A DNA stretch of 64,000 nucleotides from Amycolatopsis thermoflava N1165 (GTDB taxonomy: Bacteria; Actinomycetota; Actinomycetes; Mycobacteriales; Pseudonocardiaceae), in NCBI RefSeq assembly GCF_000473265.1, contig NZ_KI421511.1, positions 7,271,909-7,335,908 of the forward strand, given 5' to 3'. This document shows, piece by piece, positions 7,366-15,182 of the stretch. A program made the translations under genes and the position numbers. The notes beneath the pieces are model-generated. The model did not search any database and had not been told where the DNA came from. It saw nothing but the letters and a program-made list of their open reading frames with translations. Positions within the stretch are counted from its first letter, which is position 1. Each line of letters opens with the position of its first letter.

Positions 7366-8460
7366 GTGGTGAATTCCGACGCAGGGCCCGCGGTCGGCCC
7401 GATCGAAGCGAAGTGGCCGGACGTGCGCAGGATCGCCGTGCTGCGCGGTGGCGGTCTGGGGGATCTGCTGTTCGCGGTGCCGGCGATGGCCGCGCTCCGG
7501 GCGGCCTACCCGGACGCCGAGATCGTGCTGCTGGGCACGGAACTGCACCGTGAGCTGTTCGCCGGGCGCCCGTCGCCGGTGACCGAGGTGCGGCCGCTGC
7601 CGCCGTACGAGAACGTGCACGAGCCCGCCGGGAAGCCGTTCGACGCGGCGGAGCAGCAGGCCTGGTTCGACGCGCTGAAGCCGGTGGACCTGGCCGTGCA
7701 GTTGCACGGCGGCGGGCGCAACTCCAACCCTTTTCTGCGCAGGCTGGAACCGCGGTACCTGGTCGGCGCGCGGACGCCGGACGCGGCGGAGGCCGACCGG
7801 TGGCTGCCGTTCCGGTACTACCAGCACGAGGTGTTGCGCGCGCTGGAGGTCGCCGGGCTGGCCGGGGCGCGGCCGGTGGAGCTGGAACCGTCCATCGCGG
7901 TGACCGACGCCGATCGCGCGGCGGCGGACGAGGTGCTGGAGGGACTGCCGGAGCCGCTGGTCGTGGTGCACCCCGGCGCCGGTGACCCGCGCCGCCGGTG
8001 GCCCGCGGAGCGGTTCGCCGAGATCGCGGCCAAGCTCGCGGCAGGCGGGCGCGGTGTGGTGGTGATCGGGGCGCCGGACGAACGTGAACTGGTCGAGCGG
8101 GTGGCCGGCCTGGCCGGCCCGCCGGTGCGCGGGCTGACGTCGCTCAGCATGTCCGCGCTGGTGGGTGTGCTGGACCGGTGCTCGGCGTTCGCAGGCAACG
8201 ACAGCGGCCCGCGGCACCTGGCGGCGGCGGTCGGCGCGCCGACGGTCAGCGTGTACTGGATGGGCAACGTGGTGAACGCGGGGCCGCTCAGCCGGTCGCG
8301 GCACAGGTTGCTGATCTCGTGGACGGCGAACTGCCCGGTGTGCGGCGTCGACTGCACGCGCGAGGACCTGCCCCGTTGCGAGCACGACGACTCCTTCGTG
8401 GCGACGGTCCCGGTCGAAGACGTGCTGGGGGAGCTGGAGGAGCTGCTGGCCGGCCGGTGA
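7366..8460 (+). CDS. Glycosyltransferase family 9 (heptosyltransferase-like)
   Basis: 364 residues from the GTG at 7366 (a second GTG follows at 7369). Typical GT9 features: 'RIAVLRGGGLGDLLFAVPAM' at the N-terminus (the G-D that positions the catalytic Asp), a Rossmann C-domain beginning 'LVVVHPGAGDPRRRWPAERF' and the donor-binding 'FAGNDSGPRHLAAAVGAPTV'. A Cys-rich C-terminal stretch 'CPVCGVDCTREDLPRC' is unusual and could bind a metal. Family members move ADP-heptose onto LPS cores; here, divergent from hldE, it is the obvious user of the activated heptose. Confidence 0.85.
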   Translation: MVNSDAGPAVGPIEAKWPDVRRIAVLRGGGLGDLLFAVPAMAALRAAYPDAEIVLLGTELHRELFAGRPSPVTEVRPLPPYENVHEPAGKPFDAAEQQAWFDALKPVDLAVQLHGGGRNSNPFLRRLEPRYLVGARTPDAAEADRWLPFRYYQHEVLRALEVAGLAGARPVELEPSIAVTDADRAAADEVLEGLPEPLVVVHPGAGDPRRRWPAERFAEIAAKLAAGGRGVVVIGAPDERELVERVAGLAGPPVRGLTSLSMSALVGVLDRCSAFAGNDSGPRHLAAAVGAPTVSVYWMGNVVNAGPLSRSRHRLLISWTANCPVCGVDCTREDLPRCEHDDSFVATVPVEDVLGELEELLAGR

Positions 8461-8616
8461 GCCGGGGGTCCGCGGAGCGGCGAGCCGGGGCGTTCGTGGG
8501 GTGTTGGATCGAGGGTTCGCCGGGCGGCGAGCCAGGGCGATCGGCGGGCGGTGAGTCGGGGCGGTGAGCCGTGTCCGCGGCGGTACGCCAGGCACTCGCC
8601 GAGCAGGAGCAGGTGC

Positions 8617-8643
8617 GGTGGCGCGGCGCGTAGCCGCGCCACC
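8617..8643. terminator. Bidirectional hairpin between convergent genes
   Basis: GGTGGCGCGGC (8617-8627) pairs perfectly with GCCGCGCCACC (8633-8643) around a 5-base loop. It lies between the 3' ends of the GT9 gene (8460) and the DUF2795 gene (8650). There is no U-tract, as is common in actinobacteria. The 150 bases before it hold imperfect GGCGAGCCGGGG-like repeats and no gene. Confidence 0.6.
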
Positions 8644-8649
8644 CCGAGG

Positions 8650-8862
8650 TCAGCTCCGGTCGTCGTCGGACTCGACGCGGACGGCCGAGATCAGCTCGGT
8701 CCAGCTCCCGTAGCCCACCGGCGGGATCGCGCGCAGCGCGGCGACCGTGTCGTCGTCGGCGCCGTTGCGCTCCGCGCACTCCAGGATCTGCGGCTTCTCC
8801 GCCGGGAAATCCAGGTCCTGCAGCGAGGCCTCCAGGCTCTCCCGGGTCGTGGTGCGGTTCAT
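8650..8862 (-). CDS. DUF2795 domain protein
   Basis: 70 residues after a strong GGAGGG. The sequence 'LQDLDFPAEKPQILECAERN' followed by 'DDDTVAALRAIPP' is the DUF2795 pattern (a small helical domain ending in L-x-x-L/I-P). The function of the family is unknown; in actinobacteria it often occurs as short stand-alone proteins. It is downstream of the FUSC gene on the same strand, 55 bases away. Confidence 0.75.
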   Translation of the reverse strand: MNRTTTRESLEASLQDLDFPAEKPQILECAERNGADDDTVAALRAIPPVGYGSWTELISAVRVESDDDRS

Positions 8863-8917
8863 CGTCGTCCCTCCTTTCCCGCCTGTGGGCTTGCCGCCCG
8901 CGGCGGGCTCAAACGGG

Positions 8918-10018
8918 TCAGCTCGGCGCGGCGGTCTCCAGCACCCGCACCGAGCGGGCCACCGCGAGCAGCGCCGCGTCCTCGGCCTGCCGCATCACCG
9001 TCGTGACGTGGTCGAACCGCAGCCTGTCGTCCAGTTCGCGGTGGTGGGCGGCCAGCTCGTCCAGGTAGCCGGGCAGGTCGGCGAGCCGGTCGTCGTTCTG
9101 GTCCAGGCAGGCGACCGCGCCGGCGAGCTGGTCGAGCAGCCGCGCGTACTCCGCCGTGAACTCCGGGTCGGCCTCGTCCTGCTGGGCGGCGGTCACCAGC
9201 GCCTCGGTGATGCGCTTGACCTGCTCGGAGACCTCCTTGAGCACGCTCAGCGGCGACTCGAAGGCCGACGGCAGCGGCAGGCGGCCGCGGCGGCGGTGCA
9301 CCAGCCAGCGGATGTTGAACCGCACGCTCTCGCGCCCCCAGCTGACCGCCTCGTCGGCCCGCACCACCGTGGAATCGAGGCGGCGGGCGTGCCGCAGCCA
9401 GCGGGTGGCGGTGTCGGCGTCCCAGTCCTCGCGCAGGTCGCCGGCGATCGACTGCAGCAGGTCGCGCACCTCGGCGGCGAGCGCGGTCACGGCGTCGCGC
9501 GTGTGGCGCAGGTGCACCGGCGGCAGGACCACCGTGTTCACCACCACCCCGATCGCCGCGCCGAGCAGGCTCTCGGCCGTGCGTTCGGCCAGGTAGAGCA
9601 GGTTGCCCGCGGTGCCGTAGGAGATCATCAGCAGCGCGGTCACCCCGACCCAGATGCCGCTGCCGCCGAACCGGTGCCACTGGCCGAGCAACATCCCGAC
9701 GAACACCGCCGCCGCGAGCGCCAGCGCCGGTTGCGGGATCAGGTGGGCCGCGGCGTAGGCGAGGGCCAGCCCGAGCAGCAGCGCCGCGGTCTGCTGCGCC
9801 GCGTTGGTAAGCGAGCGGTAGACCGTCGCAGTCATCAGGAACACGGCAGCGTACGGCGCCATGAACGACTGCGGCGACGGGACGACCACGCGCGCGACGA
9901 GCCAGGCGAGCACCGCGGCGAGCGCCATCTTGACCGCCTGCAGCACGGCCTCACGCTCCCGCCCGGGGAAGCGCGCGGCCCGCCGCAGCCAGTACCAGGG
10001 TGACAAAATTCGTGCCAT
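8918..10018 (-). CDS. FUSC/aromatic-acid-exporter-like membrane protein
   Basis: 366 residues. The N-terminal half has about six membrane segments ('AVKMALAAVLAWLVARVVV', 'AALLLGLALAYAAAHLI', 'VGVTALLMISYG' and others) and contains 'FMAPYAAVFLMTATVYRSL', typical of the FUSC/ArAE superfamily. The C-terminal half is a soluble helical domain (residues ~170-360) rich in Arg, Asp and Glu. Relatives export aromatic acids or related compounds by proton-motive force. The start is 33 bases from the divergent GNAT gene. Confidence 0.75.
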   Translation of the reverse strand: MARILSPWYWLRRAARFPGREREAVLQAVKMALAAVLAWLVARVVVPSPQSFMAPYAAVFLMTATVYRSLTNAAQQTAALLLGLALAYAAAHLIPQPALALAAAVFVGMLLGQWHRFGGSGIWVGVTALLMISYGTAGNLLYLAERTAESLLGAAIGVVVNTVVLPPVHLRHTRDAVTALAAEVRDLLQSIAGDLREDWDADTATRWLRHARRLDSTVVRADEAVSWGRESVRFNIRWLVHRRRGRLPLPSAFESPLSVLKEVSEQVKRITEALVTAAQQDEADPEFTAEYARLLDQLAGAVACLDQNDDRLADLPGYLDELAAHHRELDDRLRFDHVTTVMRQAEDAALLAVARSVRVLETAAPS

Positions 10019-10050
10019 CGATGTGGCGGTACCCGGTCACACTGTGCGGC

Positions 10051-10527
10051 ATGCGCATCAGGACTGCGACCGCGGCCGATTTCGACCGGCTGCCGGAGGT
10101 CGAACGGTCGGCGGGCGAGTGCTTCCGGGACATCGGGATGTCCGAGATCGCCGACGACGTGCTGCCCACGCCCGCGGAGCTCGCGAGCTACCCCTTCGCG
10201 TGGGTGGCCGACGACCCGGAACCGGTCGCGTACCTGGTCGCGGCGCCGGTGGACGGTGCGCTGCACATCGAGCAGGTGTCCGTGCACGCCTCGCGCGCGC
10301 GGCGCGGCATCGGGCGAGCGCTGATCGAGGAAGCCGCGCGGGCGGGCTTCCCGGCGCTGACGCTGACCACGTTCGCCGACGTGCCGTGGAACGCGCCGTA
10401 CTACGAGCGGTGCGGCTTCGTCCGCCTGACCGCGGACGAGCTGTCGCCCGGGCTGCGCCGGATCCGCGCGGCGGAGGCGGCGCGGGGACTCGACCGCTGG
10501 CCCCGGGTCGCGATGCGCCGCGCCTGA
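10051..10527 (+). CDS. GNAT family N-acetyltransferase
   Basis: 158 residues from ATG 10051 ('MRIRTATAADFDRL', the standard GNAT beginning; an upstream in-frame ATG at 10000 would add a non-homologous leader). The acetyl-CoA loop is 'VHASRARRGIGRALIEEA' (Q/R-x-x-G-x-G/A), and 'NAPYYERCGF' is the usual C-terminal motif. Substrate unknown. CACACT at 10038-10043 sits in the position of a -10 box for a leaderless mRNA. Confidence 0.85.
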   Translation: MRIRTATAADFDRLPEVERSAGECFRDIGMSEIADDVLPTPAELASYPFAWVADDPEPVAYLVAAPVDGALHIEQVSVHASRARRGIGRALIEEAARAGFPALTLTTFADVPWNAPYYERCGFVRLTADELSPGLRRIRAAEAARGLDRWPRVAMRRA

Positions 10528-10540
10528 ACCGGCCCGGGCG

Positions 10541-11287
10541 TCAGCGTGCGCGCACGGACTCCAGCAGGTCGATGGCGACCTGGCGGAGTTTGATGTTCTG
10601 TCGTTGCGACTGGTCCACCAGCCGGTCGAACGCCTCGCCCGCGCTGATGCCGTGCACCGCCATCAGCACCCCCTTCGCCTGGTCGATCTCGGCGCGCGAG
10701 GTGAGCGCGCTCTCCAGGTGCCGGATCTGCTGCCGCGCGTGGTACCAGCGGCGCGCGTTGCTGATCGCCGCGGAGGCGGCGCCGGTGAACAACCGCATCA
10801 GCTTCTGGTCGAACGGGTCGAACGCGCCGTCGACCCGGCTGTACAGGTTCAGCGAGCCGACGAGCTCGTCGCCGTCGCGGCTGCCCGCGCCGAGCAACAG
10901 CGGCACGGCGAGGAACGCCAGGACGCCGCGGTCCTGTGCGGCGGCGGCGAACTCGGGCCACGTCCCATTGTCCGGTTTGGACACCGCGCGGACCGGTTCG
11001 CGCGTGCGGACGGCCAGCAGGCACGGGCCGTCGCCCGCCACGTACTGGGCCTGGTCGATCCCGGTCAGTTCGTTGTCGGTGGTGGCCGCGGTGCGCGGCC
11101 CGGCGTCGTCGAGCAGCGTGACGCTGACGGCGTCGGCGTCCGCGATCGCGTTCACGGCGGTTTCGGCGAGCCGCCGCAGCACCGCGTCGAGTGGCTCCTC
11201 TTCGTCGATGCCGAGGCGCAGGTTCTCCAGCGCGAGGGTGACGTCGTCGAGTCTGGCCAGTGGCGCCGGCCGCTCGGATCTGGTCAT
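10541..11287 (-). CDS. GAF-ANTAR domain RNA-binding antiterminator regulator
   Basis: 248 residues. A GAF domain spans about residues 15-170 ('VAGDGPCLLAVRTREPVRAV', 'FLAVPLLLG', 'GSLNLYSR'), followed by an ANTAR domain (residues ~185-240: 'LTSRAEIDQAKGVLMAVHGI' then 'SAGEAFDRLVDQSQRQNIKL'), with the conserved A/D-Q-A-K-G-x-L-M and aromatic-free variant of the RNA-contact helix. ANTAR proteins bind paired hexaloop RNA hairpins and prevent termination; the GAF part senses a ligand. No paired ANTAR hairpins were found nearby, so its targets are probably elsewhere. Confidence 0.85.
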   Translation of the reverse strand: MTRSERPAPLARLDDVTLALENLRLGIDEEEPLDAVLRRLAETAVNAIADADAVSVTLLDDAGPRTAATTDNELTGIDQAQYVAGDGPCLLAVRTREPVRAVSKPDNGTWPEFAAAAQDRGVLAFLAVPLLLGAGSRDGDELVGSLNLYSRVDGAFDPFDQKLMRLFTGAASAAISNARRWYHARQQIRHLESALTSRAEIDQAKGVLMAVHGISAGEAFDRLVDQSQRQNIKLRQVAIDLLESVRAR

Positions 11288-11613
11288 GTGTGGGTTCTCT
11301 CCGCGAGTGCGCTGCCGGGCACGCCGCCGGACCGCCGCGCGGAACGCGGGCGGTGCACGGGTGCCGTGATGTGGTGGGTGATCCGGGATCCGCGGCGGAT
11401 CAGAACCGGAGCCTGCCCCCCAGCACGTTCCAGCACGGCGGGGATGAATGCGGACGTATCCGCTGGAGGTCGTTCATCGTCAAGCCCTTCGCCTCGTGGT
11501 GCCGTCCGCCGTTCGGACGGCGTTGGGCGCCGGCTGCTTGACGCTGGCCAGGATCATACGTGCCCCCGTGACGGCGACCAACAGAGCCCGGAGAAGTGGG
11601 ATCGGGGCCGCGC
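11288..11613. other. Gene-free stretch (326 bp)
   Basis: No convincing coding frame on either strand. It holds the promoter side of the GAF-ANTAR gene and the 3' side of the cupin gene, including the hairpin at 11501-11521. Nothing else stands out. Confidence 0.6.
11501..11521 (-). terminator. Hairpin downstream of cupin gene
   Basis: GCCGTCCG (11501-11508) and CGGACGGC (11514-11521) form a perfect 8 bp stem with loop CCGTT, about 90 bases past the stop of the minus-strand cupin gene. Likely a terminator; no T-run follows. Confidence 0.4.
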
Positions 11614-12042
11614 TCAGGAATCCGGCCGGTCCACCTGGGCCCACAGGCTTGGCAGGTTGACCACGACACCTTCCTGGCTGCTGCGCGCGATGATCACGAC
11701 CGCGTCCTCGTCGCCGGGGTTCTCCTCGCGATGCGGGACCCAGGGCGGCACGAAGATGTAGTCTCCCGGCTCGGTCTCCAGCCGGATCTCCTCGTCGCCG
11801 TCGGCGAACACGAACACCGGGTGCCCGGACTTGACGTAGATCGCCGTTTCGGCTTCGCCGTGGTGGTGGTCACCCGAATTGGTGCGCGGGCCGACGTGCG
11901 TCTCGCCCATCCAGACCTTCTCCGAGCCGGCCGTCTTGCCCGACACCGCCTCCAGCCGCCGCATGCCGCTGGTCTGCGCGGTGTCGCCGGTCAGCTCGCT
12001 GCCCTTGATGTGCCGCAACGGGCGGTGCCAGGCCTCGGTCAC
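11614..12042 (-). CDS. Cupin domain protein
   Basis: 142 residues from GTG 12042, chosen because GGGAGG lies 8 bases upstream; the longer frame from 12081 lacks a site. The cupin motifs are present: 'TNSGDHHHGEAETAIYVKSG' (G-x5-H-x-H-x3-E) and 'ETEPGDYIFVPPWVPHREEN' (G-x5-P-x-G/W-x2-H). A single-domain cupin; such proteins may be isomerases, dioxygenases or sugar-binding sensors. Substrate unknown. The gene stands alone. Confidence 0.8.
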   Translation of the reverse strand: MTEAWHRPLRHIKGSELTGDTAQTSGMRRLEAVSGKTAGSEKVWMGETHVGPRTNSGDHHHGEAETAIYVKSGHPVFVFADGDEEIRLETEPGDYIFVPPWVPHREENPGDEDAVVIIARSSQEGVVVNLPSLWAQVDRPDS

Positions 12043-12237
12043 GGGGACGTCCTCCCAATCCGGTGAAGCTCTGCCTCCCACGGTAGCCGGTTTCGGCGGC
12101 TCCCCGCGCGCCCGGAGGAGCCCGCGGATGCGGCAGCACGATCGAGCGCGACCCGTCGTCGGCGCTCGGCGACATCAGCGCGGCGCGCGGCAACGCGTAG
12201 CCCGAGTGGGCGGCCCGGATCGGGGTAACCGCCCGCC

Positions 12238-13041
12238 ATGACGAACACAGGAACAAGACCGCTCGCGGTCGTCACCGGCGCCTCCACCGGGATCGGGCGC
12301 GAGCTGGCGAAGCAGTTCGCCTCGCACGGCTACGACCTCGTGATCGCCGCGGAGAACGCGGAACTGGACGACGCGCAGCGCGAGTTGCTGGCGCTCGGCG
12401 CGCAGGTACTGGCCGTGCGGGGCGATCTCGCGAGTTACGACGGGGTCGAGAACCTGGTCGCCGCGGTCGCGTCGGTGGACCGGCCGCTGGCCGCGCTGGC
12501 CGTCAACGCCGGGGTCGGGGTCGGCGGCGCGTTCGTGGACGGCTCATTGCGCGACGAGCTGAACGTGGTCCACCTGAACGTCACCTCGGCCGTGCACCTG
12601 ACCCGCCGCCTGCTGCCGGGAATGGTGGAGCAGGCGGCGGGTCGGGTGTTGTTCACGTCCTCGGTCGCGGCCATGACCCCCGGCCCCTTCCAGGCCGTCT
12701 ACGGCGCGAGCAAGGCGTTCCTCGCGTCGTTCGCCGAGGCGCTGCGCGAGGAGCTGAAGGACAGCGGCGTGACGGTCACGGCCCTGCTGCCGGGCCCGAC
12801 GGACACCGAGTTCTTCGAGCGCGCCGGGATGACCGACACCAAGATCGCCCAGGGCCCCAAGGACGACCCCGCGGAGGTCGCCGAGCAGGGGTTCGCCGCG
12901 ATGATGGCCGGGAAGGACAAGGTGGTCGCCGGTTCGGCGCGCAACAAGGTTCAGGCCGCGGCGGCGCGGGCGGTGCCCGAAACCGTGAAGGCGGCGATGC
13001 ACCGCCGGATGGCCGAACCGGGTTCCGCCGGTCAGTCCTGA
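12238..13041 (+). CDS. Short-chain dehydrogenase/reductase (SDR)
   Basis: 267 residues, classical SDR. Cofactor loop 'VVTGASTGIGRELAKQFASH' (TGxxxGxG), 'LAVNAGVG' (NAG), catalytic Ser in 'VLFTSSVAAMT' and 'YGASKAFLASF' (YxxxK). It most resembles the broad 'DltE/YqjQ' group that reduces carbonyl or hydroxyl groups with NAD(P)H. Substrate unknown. Its 3' end overlaps the convergent hydrolase by 10 bases. Confidence 0.88.
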   Translation: MTNTGTRPLAVVTGASTGIGRELAKQFASHGYDLVIAAENAELDDAQRELLALGAQVLAVRGDLASYDGVENLVAAVASVDRPLAALAVNAGVGVGGAFVDGSLRDELNVVHLNVTSAVHLTRRLLPGMVEQAAGRVLFTSSVAAMTPGPFQAVYGASKAFLASFAEALREELKDSGVTVTALLPGPTDTEFFERAGMTDTKIAQGPKDDPAEVAEQGFAAMMAGKDKVVAGSARNKVQAAAARAVPETVKAAMHRRMAEPGSAGQS

Positions 13042-13694
13042 GTGGACAGACCCAGGAGGGCCCCGGTGAGCTCGTCCGGTGCGGTGACCATGCACTCGTG
13101 GCCGGTGCGCAACTCGGTGACCGGCCATCCGGCGTCCCGCGCCAGCCGGGCCAGCGGCATCCGCTCGTTGTCCAGGCACACCACGGCGTGGCAGGGGATG
13201 GACTCGACCGCGCCGGTCAGGGTCGTCGGCTCGGCGAACGACCGGCGCGGGTGCGGGACCATGTTCGCCTCCAGCCACTTGACGTCGGCGGGGTCGGTGA
13301 CGCCGACGGCCGCCGCGGGTGGCACGCCGATCAGCCCGTCGACCGTCGTCGAGTCCACCCACTCGGTGAACCATCCCGGCGCACGGCTGTCCAGCGACTC
13401 GCCGTTCCGGCCGAACCACGCATCGACGAGCACCAGCCGTGCGACCCGTTCCGGCACCCGGTCGGCGGCCTCCCGGACGACGAAACCGGCGTAGCTGTGC
13501 CCGACGAGCACGACGTCGTCCAGGTCCGCCAGCAGCGCGGCCACTTCGGCGGCGTGCGTGTGCAGGCCGGCTCCGGCGTCCATCGGCAGGTCCGGGGCGA
13601 TCACCCGGTGACCCCGCTCGCGCAGCGGGGTCGCCACGCGGTCCCAGCACCAGCCGCCGTGCCACGCGCCGGCCACGAGGACGTACGTGCTCAT
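13032..13694 (-). CDS. Alpha/beta hydrolase
   Basis: 220 residues from ATG 13694 that overlaps the stop of the upstream SnoaL gene (ATGA). N-terminal 'YVLVAGAWHGGWCWDRVATP' contributes the oxyanion HG, 'DDVVLVGHSYAGFVVREAAD' holds the nucleophile Ser in GHSYAG, and 'RTGHECMVTAPDELTG' supplies the catalytic His. The pattern fits the esterase group that includes plant MES-like and polyketide-tailoring hydrolases. Third and last gene of the operon quinone reductase-SnoaL-hydrolase. Confidence 0.87.
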   Translation of the reverse strand: MSTYVLVAGAWHGGWCWDRVATPLRERGHRVIAPDLPMDAGAGLHTHAAEVAALLADLDDVVLVGHSYAGFVVREAADRVPERVARLVLVDAWFGRNGESLDSRAPGWFTEWVDSTTVDGLIGVPPAAAVGVTDPADVKWLEANMVPHPRRSFAEPTTLTGAVESIPCHAVVCLDNERMPLARLARDAGWPVTELRTGHECMVTAPDELTGALLGLSTQD

Positions 13695-14131
13695 GCCGCC
13701 TCCCGCCACTGGGTGAACCGCTTGCCCGCCTCGTCGGTCGACAGGCCCAGCTGCTCACACATCCAGTGGAAGTCGAAGAAGAACCGCTCGTGGGCGATCA
13801 GGCCGTCGCGCACCTGCCAGTGGCAGGCGAACGGCAGCTCGAACGACTTCCCGGTCGGGTCGATCCCGGCCAGCGCGCCGCGCATCGTGGCGCTGATCGT
13901 GCCAGCCCCGACCACGAGGTCCCCGGCGGTGCGCAGGTAGTCGGCATGCACGCGGTAGTCCGGGAACGCGCGGAAGAACCCGGTGAACTGGCGCCCGGCC
14001 TCCGCGGTGCCGTGCGCGACGGCCCGGAAGGGGACGGTTTCGATGACCACGTCGGGGTGGCATTGGGCCAGTGCGGCGCCGGTGTCGGCGCGGCTCTTGG
14101 CTTCGGCGTAGGCGCGGACGGTTTGTTCCAC
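13691..14131 (-). CDS. SnoaL-like polyketide-cyclase/ester-cyclase fold protein
   Basis: 146 residues, NTF2-like fold of the SnoaL type: 'VRAYAEAKSRADTGAALAQC', 'FTGFFRAFPDYRVHADYLRT' and 'PFACHWQVRDGLIAHERFFF' with the conserved D-x-x-x-H-x-x-F/Y at the end. SnoaL proteins catalyse aldol cyclisation of polyketides, but many homologues have other or unknown roles. It lies 9 bases after the quinone reductase and overlaps the hydrolase, so the three are co-expressed. Confidence 0.8.
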   Translation of the reverse strand: MEQTVRAYAEAKSRADTGAALAQCHPDVVIETVPFRAVAHGTAEAGRQFTGFFRAFPDYRVHADYLRTAGDLVVGAGTISATMRGALAGIDPTGKSFELPFACHWQVRDGLIAHERFFFDFHWMCEQLGLSTDEAGKRFTQWREAA

Positions 14132-14140
14132 GGTTCCTCC

Positions 14141-15067
14141 TCAGTCGGTGACGGTCAGGACGACTTTGCCGGTGGTGCGGCCCTCGGCGAGCAGGTTCAG
14201 GGCGCGCTGGGCCTCGGTCAGCGGGAACGTCTCGCTGACGTGTGGCGACAACTGTCCCTTGTGGACCAGGTCGGTGAGTGCGGCGAGCCCGGCGGCGTCC
14301 GGGTCGACGAGGTAGCCCACGGCGCGCACGCCGAGTTCGGCGGCGCGCTCGTGCAGGCCCGGCGTCCACGCGGACTGGCCGCTGACCAGCAGCCCGCCCG
14401 GCCGGAGGGCGCGCAGCGCGGCCAGGCCGTGCTCGCCGCCGAACATCTGGACGACGACGTCGACGTCCCGCGCGGGCGGCCCGGTGCGGTGGTCGACCAC
14501 CTCGTCCGCCCCCAGCGCGCGCACGAACTCGTGCTTCGGCGGGCTCGCCGTGCCGATGACGTGCGCGCCGCGGGCCTTCGCGATCTGCACGGCGAGGTGC
14601 CCGACGCCGCCCGCCGCGCCCGAGACCAGCACGCGCTGCCCGGCCGTCACGCCGGCGACGTCGGTGAGGATCTGCCACGCCGTCAGCCCGGCGAGCGGCA
14701 GAGCAGCCGCTTCGGGGAAACCGAGCCCCTCCGGCATCGGCGCGAGGTGGCGGGCCGGGGCGGTGAGGTAGTCGGCGAACGCGCCCGCCGCGCGCGGGAA
14801 CCACGGCATGCCGTAGACGCGGTCGCCGGGCGCGAACCGCGTCACGCCGTAGCCGACCTGCTCGACCACTCCCGCCACGTCCCAGCCGTGGGTGTGGGGC
14901 AGCGACAGGACCATGTTGTAGGCCTGGCCGATGGCGGTGTAGTGGTCGACGGGGTTGACGCCCGCCGCGAAGACCCGGACCAGGACGTCGCCGGGGGCGG
15001 GCCGGGGTGTGGGCACCTCGGCCACTTCGAGCGGGTCGCCCCACGCCCGCTGCAGTACCGCTCGCAT
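14141..15067 (-). CDS. Quinone oxidoreductase-like zinc-free MDR family NADPH dehydrogenase
   Basis: 308 residues from ATG 15067 with GGAGGAG 6 bases upstream. Medium-chain reductase fold: N-terminal GroES-like domain ('VFAAGVNPVDHYTAIGQAYN'), then Rossmann 'RVLVSGAAGGVGHLAVQIAK' (the AAGGVG NADPH loop of quinone reductases). The zinc-binding cysteines of true alcohol dehydrogenases are absent. It reduces quinones or enones with NADPH. Divergent from a TetR regulator at 15183, which probably controls this three-gene operon. Confidence 0.88.
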   Translation of the reverse strand: MRAVLQRAWGDPLEVAEVPTPRPAPGDVLVRVFAAGVNPVDHYTAIGQAYNMVLSLPHTHGWDVAGVVEQVGYGVTRFAPGDRVYGMPWFPRAAGAFADYLTAPARHLAPMPEGLGFPEAAALPLAGLTAWQILTDVAGVTAGQRVLVSGAAGGVGHLAVQIAKARGAHVIGTASPPKHEFVRALGADEVVDHRTGPPARDVDVVVQMFGGEHGLAALRALRPGGLLVSGQSAWTPGLHERAAELGVRAVGYLVDPDAAGLAALTDLVHKGQLSPHVSETFPLTEAQRALNLLAEGRTTGKVVLTVTD

Positions 15068-15170
15068 GTCTGCTCCTCCAAGTTGGTGGACACTCGTACG
15101 GTAAGTTCGCGCGGTTCGCGCCCGCAATTCTCCGAAGGGAATCGAGCAGGCGGTGGACGGCTGTCCGAGA

Positions 15171-15176
15171 TAGACT
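15171..15176 (+). promoter_or_regulatory. -10 box of a probable leaderless tetR mRNA
   Basis: TAGACT fits the actinobacterial TANNNT consensus and lies at -12 to -7 relative to the GTG at 15183, so transcription would begin at the start codon. No Shine-Dalgarno is present. Confidence 0.5.
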
Positions 15177-15182
15177 GGGCGG

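Noticed and set aside
10541-11613. Paired ANTAR hairpins near the GAF-ANTAR gene
   Set aside because: Looked for two hexaloop hairpins with A1/G4 loops upstream of neighbouring genes; only a single unrelated 8 bp hairpin (11501-11521) was found.
11400-11669. 89-codon minus-strand ORF in the gap before the cupin gene
   Set aside because: Overlaps the cupin 3' end and the hairpin, no ribosome site, no family resemblance.
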